Assembly (NCBI GenBank): GCA_963843465.1
Contig: CAWJKP010000001.1
Span: 806,001 to 870,000, forward strand
Source: CAWJKP01 sp963843465
GTDB taxonomy: Bacteria; Planctomycetota; Planctomycetia; Pirellulales; Thermoguttaceae
DNA: 64,000 nucleotides
Reading direction: 5' to 3'
Part shown: positions 35,837 through 47,300 of the stretch, piece by piece
Layout of the letters: every line of letters starts with the position of its first letter
Position numbering within the stretch: position 1 is the stretch's first letter
Translations under genes and position numbers: made by a program
The notes under the pieces: generated by a model
Database searches by the model: none
What the model was told of the DNA's origin: nothing
What the model saw: the letters and a program-made list of their open reading frames with translations, nothing else

Positions 35837-38612
35837 TTCATCGCGCGAGGGCCATCAATCTCGTCGGCGTGCAGCCAGAGCGTCTGGCCCGAGAGCTGCG
35901 CGGCCTGGGGCAGGTGATAGCTTTGCAGGTCGCTGCCCGGGCCGATCAGATGCACTTCTGTCTTCTCCCGCCGCCGGCCGGGAGCGTACAGCAGGCAGCG
36001 GAAATGGGCCGGCGATTCCAGGTGGTTGTGGAATCGCTGCTCCACCACCAGGCCCCCCTGGGCATCCTTCCGCAGGGCAATTTCCAGGGTCACGTCGCCA
36101 ATGCCGACCGCAATCGGCCGGTAGACCAGCAAACGCAACGGCGGGTCGCCATAGGGCTCGATCTCCGCCTGGAAGCGGTACTTGCCGCAGGTGGCATCGC
36201 CCGGAAGCGTGATCTCCAAAGGCTGACGGAGCGACTCGCCCCGGGCCAGCCGGAAGCGGACTTCCGCCGGCTCGATCTTCCACCCCGTCGGAGCCGCGAT
36301 CACAATCCGGCCGGACGTGCCGCGGTCCAGCGGGTTCTTGATGCATAGTTCGTTCGGCTGTCGTGATCCCAGCAGATTGGGGAGCTGCTGCCGGACCAGC
36401 CTCAGGCTCTGCTGCCAGCCAATCAAAGCCGGGTCCAGGCCCACCAGAAACTTGGGCAGTCGATCGACCTCGATCACTTGGCCGTCGCGCTGTCTACTCG
36501 GCGTCGTCCAACGGCCCCAGAGGTCCAACTGCCGGACGCCGGGCCCCAATTCGACAATCTCCCGGGCGGGAGCGTCGCTCCATACGACCATCACCGGCGG
36601 GCCGTCACCGGCGAAGATCTCGTTGGGGCTGCCCTGCGGCAGGTCGATCCGGCCCAGGTACTTGGCCCCGCCCAGACGCAAGGCCGTCGTCCGCCAGGGA
36701 AGCAGCAATTCACCGGGCGTACCGTCCGCCGCCAGCAGGCCCTCCCGGCCGCCAAAGGGATTGGCGACGAACACCGCGTCCGCCCCGTGGACTTTGGCCG
36801 CCACCATCCGCTGGACCAGGTCGATCACTCGCGACTCCAGCGTGTACTGGTCGCCGGGCAAGGGCTGCACCACCACCCAGCGAGCGGCGGACGAGCCCCG
36901 CGTGGCGTCCAGGGCCACGGCCATTTCCCCCGCGGTGAGCGGCGGATCGGCCGAAAGCGACAGGAACCGCCAAGGCGGAGTTGAACCCGAAGCGGCCGGC
37001 AGCGGACTAATCCAATTCCAGCCGAAGCCGATGCTCACGTTCTGTCCAATGCGGTCCAGCGCCCTCTTGACTTCCGTCATTTGTTCGGTCAGCCGCGGAT
37101 AGCCGACGAAGCTCGCGTCCAGATCGTCGCCCAACTGCCAATAGTGGACCTGCGTGGCCAAGCGGGCCAACACTGCCTCCACCGACGGGTACCAGACCTT
37201 GGACCCGGCGGTGAAGACTTCCGCCGCCGACACGGCGGCAGGGGCCTCCAGCCGTGTGCGGAGTGCTTCCGGCGGACGGGCCAACAGCCCGACCAACTCG
37301 ATCTCCTGCCCCAGCAGTGCGTCGCTCAGCCGGGTGATCTTGTCCAGATGCGCCTCGCGTTGTTCTTCGTCGCACCAGAGAGGATACTTCACCCAGCGGA
37401 TGCCGGCCTGGCTCAACAGCCGCGTCAGTTCGGAGAGGGCCAGCGGCCGTTGGCTGTCGGGGAGCGACCAGCCGAACTCGCTTCCCAGCGGACTTCGTTC
37501 GGGCTGGATCACGGCCAGCGTAATCTGCCGCCGGAAAGCCACGCCGCCCGGCCCGCGGATCTGGGCCTGGACGCGGTAGAACCCCGGGCCGGAAAGCCGC
37601 GGCTGCCACTGGGCGGCGCGTACTCCCTCCGCCTCGGGGAGAGGGTCTGGCAGGGATGGGGGATGAGGGATGAGCGACGAGGGACGATCCGGCGCCCCTC
37701 TCTCTCTGGGAAAGGGCCGTGGCGAGGGGACGCCAGACCCTGGGGCGACCAGCCGACCAAAGGCTGCTTCCCGTTTTTCTCTTCCCGCTGACCGCTGACC
37801 GCTGACTGCTGAAAGCTCACCGCTGACCGCTTCAAAGGCCGCTTCTGGCAGTTCAGCGGCGTCCCCCAAACGTCCAACAGGCGGAACTCAACGTCCGTCT
37901 CTTGCGGGCTGAAACCCGAGGCCTTGCAGGTCACGTTCACGGGCTCTCCGGCGGAGAAAAGCTGGAGCCGGTTGCCGCTGCCGAGCGTGATTCTCGGCAG
38001 CCGTCCCATCCAGACGCCGGCAAAGTGGGCCGACCCGCGGAGATCGGCCTCGTCCGTGGGCTCGAGGTGCAGTCCCACCACCGCCGTCTCGATCTGCGGA
38101 TCGCTGGGCGAGAGGGGAGAAAGTTGCAGCCGGGTCCAGCCGGTCGTGCCACCTACGGTTACCGAGCGGTAGGTCTCCAGCGGCCGCTGGTCCTTGTCGA
38201 GAAAGGCGACCGAGAGCATCGCCCGGTCGTGCTTCAGTCCCTCGGTCCGCACGTAGCACTCGGCCACATAGTCGTAGAGCGTGCGGACGGGGATCGGGGG
38301 GCTTTGGGCCACGGCTCCCCCGCCGTCCAGCTCGATGGCCAGCGAGTGCTGGCCGCCCGGCCCGCGGTCGGCGACGATCTGGATGGGAATGTATTGCGGG
38401 AAGCCTTTTCCCCGCCGCCGGCTCCAGTTGTCGGGCCAGCCGTCGTAGTTCAGGTCCGACGATTGATCGAACGCGCAGGAGAAGACCTCGCTGGCGCCCG
38501 GATAATGTGCCTCCTTGGGCGCCGCCGCGGAAATCGTTACAATGAGCATCGACCACAAAACGGTCATCGACGGAATCCAGCGCACCCCAGAAGTTGCCGC
38601 GGTAGAGCCCAC
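35812..38612 (-). CDS. Large secreted protein of unknown function (glycosidase-like barrel suspected), broken at a repeat insertion
   Basis: The N-terminal part (38612 side; signal peptide TVLWSMLIVTISAAAPKEAH if started near 38567) has a carbohydrate-binding-like domain (NYDGWPDNWSRRRGKGFPQY). The second part has a barrel-like region (QAGIRWVKYPLWCDEEQREA, VGLLARPPEALRTRL, YWQLGDDLDASFVGYPRL) and C-terminal beta domains. The two halves are in different frames and meet inside 37640-37870, a low-complexity insert made of repeated GCTGACC-type units and tracts such as CCCCTCTCTCTC. The insert is the likely cause of the break. Intact length would be about 900 residues. Convergent with the HTH gene. 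Confidence 0.6.
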
Positions 38613-38714
38613 CGTTTCCCACTATCGACTTCCGCCGCCTTCGGGCTTTCAGCTTTCAGCGGTCAGCTTTCAGAAAGCTGACCGCAGAAAGCTGACCGCT
38701 TCCAGGAGTTTGCC

Positions 38715-39497
38715 GTGCCGCCGCTGAAGATCGGGATCGCGATTGCCGGCTTGCCGATGCCGCTGAAGAAGGCCCTGGGACAGGCGGCCGAGTGGGGCGC
38801 CGACGCGGTCCAGATCGACGCCCGCCGCCAGCTCACGCCCGGGCAGCTCTCCGAGACGGGTGCGCGGCAATTGCGGAAGATGCTGGACGATCTGGGTTTG
38901 CGGGTGGCGTCCGTCGCCTTTCCTACCCGCCGGGGCTATGAAACCAGTGAACATCTCGAGGCCCGGATCGATGCCACCAAGGCCGCCATGCGGATGGCCC
39001 GCGAGCTCCGAGCCCCGCTCGTGATCAACCGCGTGGGCCGCGTGCCGGCCTCCGGCGACGCGCCGCCGTGGAAGCTGCTGGTGGAAGTGCTCACGGATCT
39101 GGGCGCTTATGGCCATCACGTCGGGGCCCTGCTGGCCGCCGAGACCGGCAACGAGAGCGGCGTCGATCTGGCGCGGCTCTTGGCGGCGATTCCCCAGGGG
39201 GCGATCGGCGTGAGTCTGAACCCGGGCAGCCTGGTCCTCGGCGGTTTCTCGCCCTTGGAGGCGGTCGAGGCCCTGGGGACGGCGATCCTTCACGTCCAGG
39301 CCACCGATGCGGTAAGCGACCCGTCGGGCCGGCGCGGCGAGCCGTCCCCGCTGGGCGAAGGCGCGGCCGATTTCCCCGCGCTTCTGGGCGCCCTGGACCA
39401 CGCGGCCTACCGCGGTTACTTCACCATCGAGCACGCCTCGGCCGGCGATCCGCTGGGCGAGATCCCCGCGGCGATCCGATACCTGCGGAACTTCTGA
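38715..39497 (+). CDS. Sugar phosphate isomerase/epimerase family protein (AP_endonuc_2 fold)
   Basis: A 260-residue TIM-barrel protein without signal peptide. It opens KIGIAIAGLPMPLKKALGQA and contains GADAVQID, GLRVASVAFPTRRGYETSEH and YFTIEHASAGDPLGEIPAAI, matching the xylose-isomerase-like AP_endonuc_2 family. Such enzymes isomerise or epimerise sugars, and some act on 3-keto sugars. Start is GTG at 38715 with AGGAG seven bases upstream. The 3' end almost abuts the giant surface-protein gene on the other strand. Confidence 0.8.
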   Translation: MPPLKIGIAIAGLPMPLKKALGQAAEWGADAVQIDARRQLTPGQLSETGARQLRKMLDDLGLRVASVAFPTRRGYETSEHLEARIDATKAAMRMARELRAPLVINRVGRVPASGDAPPWKLLVEVLTDLGAYGHHVGALLAAETGNESGVDLARLLAAIPQGAIGVSLNPGSLVLGGFSPLEAVEALGTAILHVQATDAVSDPSGRRGEPSPLGEGAADFPALLGALDHAAYRGYFTIEHASAGDPLGEIPAAIRYLRNF

Positions 39498-39499
39498 CC

Positions 39500-42400
39500 C
39501 TAGCTCAGTTCCAGCCAGTCGTGGGCGGACAGGTTGTTGTTTGCGCCGGAAACGTAGTCGCGATCTGTCGCGATGCCGGTCTCCGTGGCGAAGAACAGGT
39601 TCTGGCCGCTGCTGCTGCCGTAGAGGTATTCGTAGGCGGCGACCCGCTGGATCGTGCTGGGCAGGCCGGCCCTCGCGCTGGAATTGAGATACACGATCGA
39701 GCCGTTGGCGCTCAGGCTGTACCCGCCGGTGTCGGTGATCTTGTCGACACGGACGCTGTAGATGTCCTTGGTGTTGGCCCACTCTTGCAGGATGGCGTTC
39801 AGGGCCGCCTGGTCGACGGAGTTGGAGGCATCGTAGCTGGTCGTTCCGCTGATTTCGATGTTGTTGCCCGTGGTCCCGTAGATGTAGTTCGCGGCTTTGC
39901 CGCCGCCGCCGCCGATCAGCAGGTTCCAGCCGGCGCCGCCGGAGATATAGTTGGTGCCGGGGCCGCCGATGATCACGTTGTTGCCGGCGCCGCCGTCGAG
40001 GTGGTCGGTGCCGCTGCCGCCATACAGCCAGGCCGACAGTTTGATCGAAGAGCTGATCCATTCATAGTCGTTGCCGCTGCCATAGACGATGATTCGCCCG
40101 GTGGCGGCGAAAGTTCCCTGCGCGTGGCCGTCGACGGAGACCGCGTAACCGCCGGTCGCGGGCGAGACCTGGATCATGTTGCTGGCGGCGGGCCCGTCGG
40201 TGATCACCAGGTCCATCGTTCCGGTGGGCATTCCGGGGAGCATATCCGGCACCAGCGAGGCCCCGTTCGCGTTGACCTGGGTCGTAAAGGTGAGGGGGCC
40301 TGGGCCGGTCTGCGGCTTGCCATTGTTGGTCTGCAACTGGGCGCCCGAGCTGACGGTGACGCTATTGGTGAGCGTCTTGCCGCTGGCCACGCTGGAGCTG
40401 ACGGTGGCGTCGATGGCAATCGTCTCCGAGGCTCCGACGGCCATCGTCCCGGAGAAGACGACGACGCTGCCGACCGTTTTCGCCAACCCCATCGTCAGGT
40501 TGCTGCCGGTGGCCGAGAAGTACGTCATGCCGGCTGGCAGCGTGTCGGTGATGGTGACGGTCTGGGCCGCGCCGGGGCCGTAGTTGCTGACGTTGATCTG
40601 GTAGATCACGTCGTGGCCGGCGACCGCCGTCTTCTGCCCCGAGAGGCTCCACACCAGGTCGCACTTGGCCAGCGTGTCGTTGTCGGTGACCGGGGTGGTT
40701 CCCGTATTGGTGACCCCGGTCCCGGCAACCGAGACCGAAGCGGTGTTGGCAAGCGTCCCGGCCGCGCTGGCGCTGATCGTGGCCGAGATCACGTATTGGA
40801 CCCAGCCGCCGGAGTTGGGGCTGCCGGAGACGGGGGCCGCAAGGTCCACCGTATCGCTGAGCGTGTAAGGGAAGGAAGCCCCCAGGGTCGCGCCGGTGTC
40901 GGTCGCGCCGTTCTCGAGCGCGGGCGTCCCCAGGCTCGCGCTGGTGATCGCCCCCAGCATCGACTCCGACAGGTAGTCCGACACGATGACCGTGGGCGCG
41001 TCGCTCGGTCCGGCATTGCTGACGGTGATCGTGTAGGCGACGCTGCCGTTTGGCTGCACGTTGCCGCTACTGCCCGAGGAGCTCCGCCATGGTTGTCCGA
41101 CACGGTGACGATCAGGTCCGCCTTGGGCATGAGCGTATCGGTCACTGGAGCGCTGGTGGAATTGGCGTCGGTGAATTGAGTGGGACCGAGGGGAATGGTA
41201 AGGTTTGCCGTGTTGGGCAACGGGCCCGTGGCCGTGGCGGGAATCGCCGCCGTCACATAGTAGGTGATCGATGCGCCGACGGCGAGGGTCACCGTGTCGC
41301 TGAGCGTGTAAGGGGAGGAACTCCCCAGGGTCGCGCCGGTGTCGCTCGCGCCGGCGCTGAGCGTGGGGGCTGCCAGACTCGCGCTGCTGAGCAACGCCGG
41401 CAGGGTGTCGGAGACCAGGAAATTCTGCGCTTCGCTCGGTCCGGTATTGGTCACGCTGATGGTGTAGGTGATGTTGGTGCCGGGGATGGCTGTGCCATTG
41501 GCCCCGGTCGCGCTGTTGCCGCCGGCGCTGTCCTTCTTGGTGAACACCAGGTTGCACTCGGGGGTCAGGTTGTCGGTATCCGTTTCGTTGGAAGAGCTAC
41601 TGATGTTCGTCTCCCCGGACCCCGCTTTCACGGTGGCGTCGGCGTTGGCGGAAAAAGACGGGACCGCGACCGACGGCAACGTCGCCGAGGCAAGGATCGT
41701 CCCCGACACGGTGTAGGTGATCGAGCTGCCGCCGGGCATGGTGATCGTGTCGTTGAGGCTGCTGATGGCCAGCGGCAGCGTAATTGTAATTGGCGTTTTG
41801 AACGAAGACGAGGCCCCGCCGGAGGTAGTCACATTCGTCAGTTGCAGGCCACCCGTGGCCCCGGTGGCGGGGAACGCGCCCGTGGCGAACGTGCCCACCA
41901 ACGAGGCATTGAAGGCCTCGGCTGCCTGGGCGGCGTTGCTCACCACGATCGTATACGTGATGGCCTGGCCGGGGATGGCATTCTTGACCGCGCCAAGACT
42001 GTCCGTGACCACGACCGACATGTTGACGGGCGGGTTGTCGATATCCTGGGCGGAGATCGTCGCATTGTCTCCGCAGGTGACCGTGGCGGTGGCGGTGGCG
42101 GGGGTGGTTTCGCTGATCGTCCCCGAGACCGTGTAGGTGATCGAACTCCCGGCCGCAAGGGTTGCCACCGTATCGCTGAGCGTGTTCGTGACAAGGTTCA
42201 GTGACGTCGTGAGGTCAGTGGAGGTGAAGCCCGTAGGACTGAACGACGCCGGCAGGACATCCGACAGCGCGACCGCGGTCGCGTCGCTGCCCACGGCGGG
42301 GTTGGCGAGGATGATGGTGTAAGTGACCGAGGTGCTGGTCAGCGCGCCGGCCTGGGAGGTTCCCGTGGAGCTGCCGCCGTAGCCGAAGCCTTGGGGGATC

Positions 42401-45038
42401 AAGCTATCCTCCATGGTAATGCCCAGGTCGGCCTGCGGCGTCAGGGTGAGGGTGTCGGAGGCGGTGGGTGCGGGTCCCGTTGCCAGGTCGGCCGCGGCGG
42501 CGGTGACCGTGTCCTGCGTCGTGCCCGTCGCCTTGGAGAGGATGTCGGCGTAGAGGTAGACCGTGGCCGTGGTGCCGGCGGTCACGGTGCCGAGGGAGTA
42601 GCTGGTGCCGCTGGTGGAGGCCGTGCCGTTGTTGGTGCTGTTCCATCCCACAATGGTCACATCGGCCGCGTTGGTGTTCACCACATCGCTAAGCTGGACG
42701 CTGGTGGCGTCGCTGAACCCGGTGTCGCTGACCTTCACGGTGTAGGTCACCTCCGTGCCGGGGACGGCGGGGTCGTTGGAGCTGTAGCTGTCGGTCTTGG
42801 TGACCACGAGCGTCGCCGAGGGCGTCCCGATCTGGACGGTGGCGGAGCCGGTGTTGGAGGATCCGGTTCCGCTGGCGTCGAGCGATTGGGCCGTGGCGGT
42901 GTCCGTGGTGCTGACGCTCAGGGAGTTCTCCGGGTTCGCGCCGGGGTCGATGTTGGTGAGCTCCGTAAAGACCACCGATGCGCCCGGCGCCAGGTCGGCG
43001 ATGTTCGTGCCGCCGGCGGCCGTCGTGTCCAAGGCGCCGGTGTGGATCGTGCCGCTAAGGTCCGTCCAACTGACGGCGTCGCTGCCCGGATTGGTGTCGC
43101 TGGCCGTCAAGCCCAGTACGTCGCTCACCTGCACGTTGGTGGCGTCGCTGTAGGCGCTGCCGAGATTGGTGACGGTGATCGAGTATTCCACTTGTGCGCC
43201 GGGGGTCACGGGCGTGGAGTTGGCCTGCACCCAGCCAGGGCCGAGGGGATTGCTGATATAGGCGGTCTTGGTCACCGTCAGGTCGACCGAGGGCGTGAGG
43301 ACCAATCCGGCGGGGGTGGCCTGGACGGTGGTCGCGTTGCTGAAGGCGGAGTCGGAGAAGCCGCTGGGCATGGTCAGCGTCGCCGCGTTGAACATGGTGG
43401 TCGGCGTAGGGTTGTCGAAATTATTCCGTTCGACCCACACGGCGTTGGCAGCCACCGCGCCGGTGAAGGTGTAGGTCATGGACTCAAGGGGGTCCAGAGC
43501 AATCGTCGCGGAGAAGTCCGGGCTCGGGCTCACGCCGCCGGTAAGCAGGTTGTCATTGGGGTTGCCTTCGCTGTCCGAGGCCGACCAGGAAAAGTTGGTC
43601 ACCGGCATCGTGGAGAAGTCGTCCGACACCACCAGGCCCGTAAGGGTGGTGGTGGGGTTGCTGTTGGTGACGGTGAGCGTATAGAGGTAGGTGGGCGCTG
43701 GGCCCCCGGGGGTGACGGTGGCGGGGCTTATGGGCGTATAGGCGGCCTCGGTAAACGGCACGTTGATCGGCGTGTTAGGCGACGGAACGCCGACGCTGAC
43801 GGAGCTCCAATCACTGGGGTCGGTATCCACGTCGATGCCATCCGAGGGACCCGACGTCCATGCGCTATTGTACACGTCGCCCTGGAATGCCGCAGCAATC
43901 GTGCCGACGACCTCGATGTCGATCTGGTTGCCCGCATTGATGTTGAGCAGCGCCTTGACGTTGCCACTCACCAGCGACCCGGTGACCGAGTCGCCGCTGT
44001 CGGACCCCGATTCCTGCCAATTCCAACTGTTCAACGTCAGCCCGTCGGAAGGCGTGTCGCTGAACTGGATGTTGGTCGCGTCGCTGGGTCCATTGTTGGT
44101 CACGGTGACGTTGAAGGTGACACTGTAGCCGCCCGCGCTGGTCACCGGGGGGGGGTGGTGGGTTGCTCAACGTCAATATTCACCAACGGATCGGTAGTTT
44201 CCTCGGCAGCGCCGACGACGGGAATATGGAAACTGCCGAAATCAATAGGCGCCGGATCCTCGAGCGAGCCCGGACCGGAAGTGATGGCCGGATCCTCGTA
44301 GGTGGCGCTGGGATAGTCCCAAACGCCGAAGTTGCCGACGAAGGTGCTCGCCACGGCGGCCTCGTAGGTCAGCGTGACGCTGTCGCCGGCCCCCAAGGAA
44401 TCTGTGTCGTCGTTGAGGCTGAGGACGTTGGTGGTCGGGCTAAAGCTAACGTCCGACGAACCGCTGCCGACGGCCGTTCCGGTGATGTAGGTCGTCCCGT
44501 CAGACAACTGGTTCAGGGTGTCCGTGATCACCAGGTCCGTGGCCTCGGTAGTCCCGCTCGTGGCGCTGTTGGTGGCCGTGATGGTGTAGGTAATCACGTC
44601 GCCGGTAAACGTGACCGACGCCGTGGCCCCGCTGACATTGCCGGAGGCACCCGGGCTCGTCGTTTCCGTGTAGGTGAAACTCGTGCTGTTGGCCGTCTTG
44701 ATGGTGAAGGTGCCGTCGTATTTGGTGGTCGGTATCCCCGCGATGGTGACCGACTCGCCGGCGGAGAAGCTGTTGTCCGCCGTGATCGTCACGGTCGTGC
44801 CCGACGCAGTTGCCGCCGTGATATTCGCCACGGACGTCGTGGGTGCCTCGAACAGGTGACTGCCGTCGTCGGTGATGGTATAGGTCTCGGTGAGGCTCAT
44901 GTTGGCGGTGAGCAAGCGGCGGTTCTCCAGCGACTCCAACTGGAGCAATCGTCGCTTCGCCCGCGCCCGCGGCTTGCGACGCGAGAAGCCCAACGACTCC
45001 AGGACGCTTGAGAACAAATTGGATTTACCCTTTGCCAT
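39500..45038 (-). CDS. Giant surface protein with DUF11 repeats, LEPR-XLL-like N-terminus and RTX-like C-terminus (two frame breaks)
   Basis: Intact length would be about 1845 residues. The N-terminus is basic (RRKPRARAKRRLLQLESLEN) and carries LESLENRRLLTA, close to the LEPR-XLL motif of planctomycete giant surface proteins. About nine DUF11 domains follow (e.g. ITYTISVTNTGPSEAQNFLV, TITDTLPAGMTYFSATGSNL). Near the C-terminus Gly-rich repeats (GGSGTDHLDGGAGNNVIIGG) resemble calcium-binding RTX motifs. Frame breaks lie at a G9 run (44147-44155) and near 41085; each continuation matches in the new frame. Likely an adhesin or cell-surface structural protein exported by a dedicated route. Confidence 0.8.
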
Positions 45039-45901
45039 CGCATGGGCTCCTACGCAAAGACAAGTCGGTCGATGAGCCGAAAAAAAGCTAGTAATAACAC
45101 GAGGTGATTGGGAAGCCAGACCCCTGACGGAGGCGGTAGTTAGCTAGTGTCTCAGGGGAACGAAGCCATCCCAACTTGACCAGAACGAGCATCCCGCCTG
45201 AGCCAAACAAGAATCCCTGTTTGCCGATTTTGTTCCTTTTATGGTAAAGCCGGCTCACCGAAGATTCCAGGGAATTCTGCGAAACCTGGGTAAAATCGGG
45301 GGGTATCTCGATCGGCCCAGCAATCTCATGGGAGCGCCTCGCAGCCGGCTTGTGGCTGCAACAGGAGGTGTGACTTCAATCGATTCCCACCGTAACGGGG
45401 GGCGCACCGATGAGTCTCTGTTTCCCATCGGTGCGTGGTTGGTCGAGATGGACGGCGATCGGCAATCTTCCGCTGCGCGAGACAACCCGCACAACCGTTA
45501 GGGACGACATCAACCGCATATCCTTCATTCCTGTCAAGTATGTCATGGGCGCTACCAGTGCGTCAACGATTTGGCGAATGGAAGAGAAAAAGAAGAATTG
45601 TCGGTGGGCCAATTCTGACCACTGACGACTGACCACTGACCGCGACGGCATGCCGTAAGTCTTTTGCTGTAAATTGTTTATGCTCATGGTTCTGGGAGCG
45701 GTTTCAGGTCGCGGCAGGGTATTTCCCCGTGGGCGTCGAAGGAGGGGAAGCTAGACTTATATAAAGGAATCTATCGAGCCGACCGGCGATCCACGGAGCG
45801 TGATGCGTTGTGGAAGTGGGTAGACTCGGCTAGAATAGTTCGTTTCTGCGAAGAGGAGGAAGCGGGCCTCCTTCTCAAGCCCGTACCAAGGAGTAGACTC
45901 G
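45039..45901. other. 860-base region without a supported gene
   Basis: Frames on both strands are short and lack recognisable domains or ribosome binding sites. The stretch near 45613-45645 is a run of TGACCACTGAC-type units. It should hold the promoter of the giant gene (minus) and that of the hpf operon (plus). Confidence 0.5.
45808..45836 (+). promoter_or_regulatory. Candidate sigma70-type promoter of the hpf-pts operon
   Basis: TTGTGG (45808-45813) and TAGAAT (45831-45836) are separated by exactly 17 bases. The -10 box matches consensus at five of six positions and the -35 at three. It lies about 65 bases upstream of the GTG start at 45902. Confidence 0.4.
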
Positions 45902-46255
45902 GTGCAGATCAAGATTTCCACCCGGCATGGGAGTATCAGTGACGCGACCCGTGAGAAGATCAGCGAAAAAGTGGAACGGCTCAGCCGGCTGTTCGAGCGA
46001 CTGACGTTGATCGAGGTGATGGTCGACATGGAGCGGCGCGAGGAGCCGGTGGTGGATCTGAAGGTTTCGGCCGAGCACAAGCACGACTTCGTGGCCACCG
46101 CGCAGACGGAAGACATCATGGCTTCGATCGACCAGGTGATCCACAAGCTCGAGCAGCAACTCCGCAAATACAAGGAGAAGGTCGTGGACCGGCACCGCGG
46201 CTCCGGTGCCCGGGAGAGCGATGAAGTCGCCAGCGACTCCGAGCCGGCAAGCTAA
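45902..46255 (+). CDS. hpf: Ribosome hibernation-promoting factor (HPF/RaiA family, short form)
   Basis: A 117-residue protein opening MQIKISTRHGSISDATREKI, with MVDMERREEPVVDLKVSAEH and SIDQVIHKLEQQLRKYKEKV, the full HPF/YfiA domain. There is no C-terminal dimerisation domain, so it is the short type. It binds the ribosomal decoding centre in stationary phase. GTG at 45902 has AAGGAG eight bases upstream. It is followed by two EIIA-Ntr genes, the same hpf-ptsN order seen in proteobacteria near rpoN. Confidence 0.93.
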   Translation: MQIKISTRHGSISDATREKISEKVERLSRLFERLTLIEVMVDMERREEPVVDLKVSAEHKHDFVATAQTEDIMASIDQVIHKLEQQLRKYKEKVVDRHRGSGARESDEVASDSEPAS

Positions 46256-46313
46256 CGGCCCGGCGGAGATTTGCCCAACTGATTGTTTTGCAGGCCCTGA
46301 GGAGAACGATTGC

Positions 46314-46790
46314 ATGAAGTTTGCCGACTTTATCGTCCCGGGGGCGATCCGGGCAGAACTGTCCGCCGAGGACAAAGAAGGGGTAATCCGGGAAATGGTC
46401 CAGTCGCTCTTGGACGCCGGCGGCATCGAGGCCAAGCAGTTCGAGAGCATCGTCAAGGCGATCCTCAAGCGTGAAGAGCTGGGCTCTACGGGGATCGGGC
46501 GCGGCGTGGCCGTGCCGCACACCAAGCACCCCAGCGTGGACAAGCTGGTGGGCACGGTCGCCGTCAGCGGCGAAGGGGTCGATTTCGACAGCCTGGACGG
46601 AGATAAGGCGCACCTTTTCTTCCTCCTGATCTCCCCGCCCGACCGGCCCGGCGATCACTTGCGGGCCCTGGAGAAGATCTCCCGCCAGCTCCGCGACGAT
46701 ACCTTTTGCCGTTTCCTCAAGCAGGCCAAGACCGCCGACGAGATTCGGCAACTGTTGGAAGAAGCCGACAACAACCAGTTCGGCTCGTGA
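46314..46790 (+). CDS. ptsN: PTS EIIA domain protein (Ntr/fructose type), copy 1
   Basis: A 158-residue single-domain EIIA. The phospho-acceptor is His69 in GRGVAVPHTKHP. Other family blocks are LKREELGSTGIG and HLFFLLISPPDRPGDHLRAL. It receives phosphate from HPr and, since no EIIB or EIIC gene is present, is likely regulatory as in PTS-Ntr. ATG at 46314 follows GAGGAGAACG. It is about 65% similar to the next gene by eye, with the same start and end sequences (MKFADFIVP, ADNNQFG), so the pair arose by duplication. Confidence 0.92.
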   Translation: MKFADFIVPGAIRAELSAEDKEGVIREMVQSLLDAGGIEAKQFESIVKAILKREELGSTGIGRGVAVPHTKHPSVDKLVGTVAVSGEGVDFDSLDGDKAHLFFLLISPPDRPGDHLRALEKISRQLRDDTFCRFLKQAKTADEIRQLLEEADNNQFGS

Positions 46791-46823
46791 CCCGGGGCGC
46801 GCCGCCCTCAGGAGTTCGCCCGC

Positions 46824-47300
46824 GTGAAGTTCGCCGATTTCATCGTTCCCGCCGCCGTTCGCTCGGACCTGGCCGCCACCGACAGGGAGGCGGCTGTCCG
46901 CGAGATGCTCCAGACCCTGGCCGGCGCCGGGGCCCTGGATGCCGACGTGCTGGAGAGCATCGTAGCGGCGATCCTCCGCCGCGAGGAGCTGGGCTCTACG
47001 GGCATCGGCCACGGCGTGGCCGTGCCCCACGCCAAACACGACAGCCTCAAGCGGCTGGCCGGTATGCTGGCGATCTCGGCCGAGGGCATCGACTTCCAGA
47101 GCCTGGACGGCGAGAAAGTCCACATCTTCTTCCTGCTGATCTCGCCGTCGGACCGTCCCAGCGAGCATCTCAAGGCCCTGGAGTACATCTCCCGGCAGGT
47201 CCGCAACGACATTTTCTGCCGCTTCCTCCGCCAGGCGAAAGGGCCGGACGACTTGCGGCAGGTCCTCGACGAAGCCGATAACCACCAGTTCGGATTGTAG
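46824..47300 (+). CDS. PTS EIIA domain protein (Ntr/fructose type), copy 2
   Basis: A 158-residue paralogue of the preceding gene, GTG start at 46824 with CAGGAG upstream. Phospho-acceptor His69 in GHGVAVPHAKHD is kept, as is HIFFLLISPSDRPSEHLKAL. Both copies look functional. Divergence lies mainly in residues 10-45, so they may have different partners. The stop TAG at 47298 is followed directly by the ATG of the HPr gene, implying translational coupling. Confidence 0.92.
   Translation: MKFADFIVPAAVRSDLAATDREAAVREMLQTLAGAGALDADVLESIVAAILRREELGSTGIGHGVAVPHAKHDSLKRLAGMLAISAEGIDFQSLDGEKVHIFFLLISPSDRPSEHLKALEYISRQVRNDIFCRFLRQAKGPDDLRQVLDEADNHQFGL

Noticed and set aside
39068..44301. Long plus-strand frames opposite the giant DUF11 gene
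   Set aside because: They are Gly/Arg/Val-rich mirror frames of the repetitive Thr/Ser/Val coding strand.
45241..45687. Short frames between the giant gene and hpf as small genes
   Set aside because: No ribosome binding site, no domain, and competing frames on both strands of similar length.
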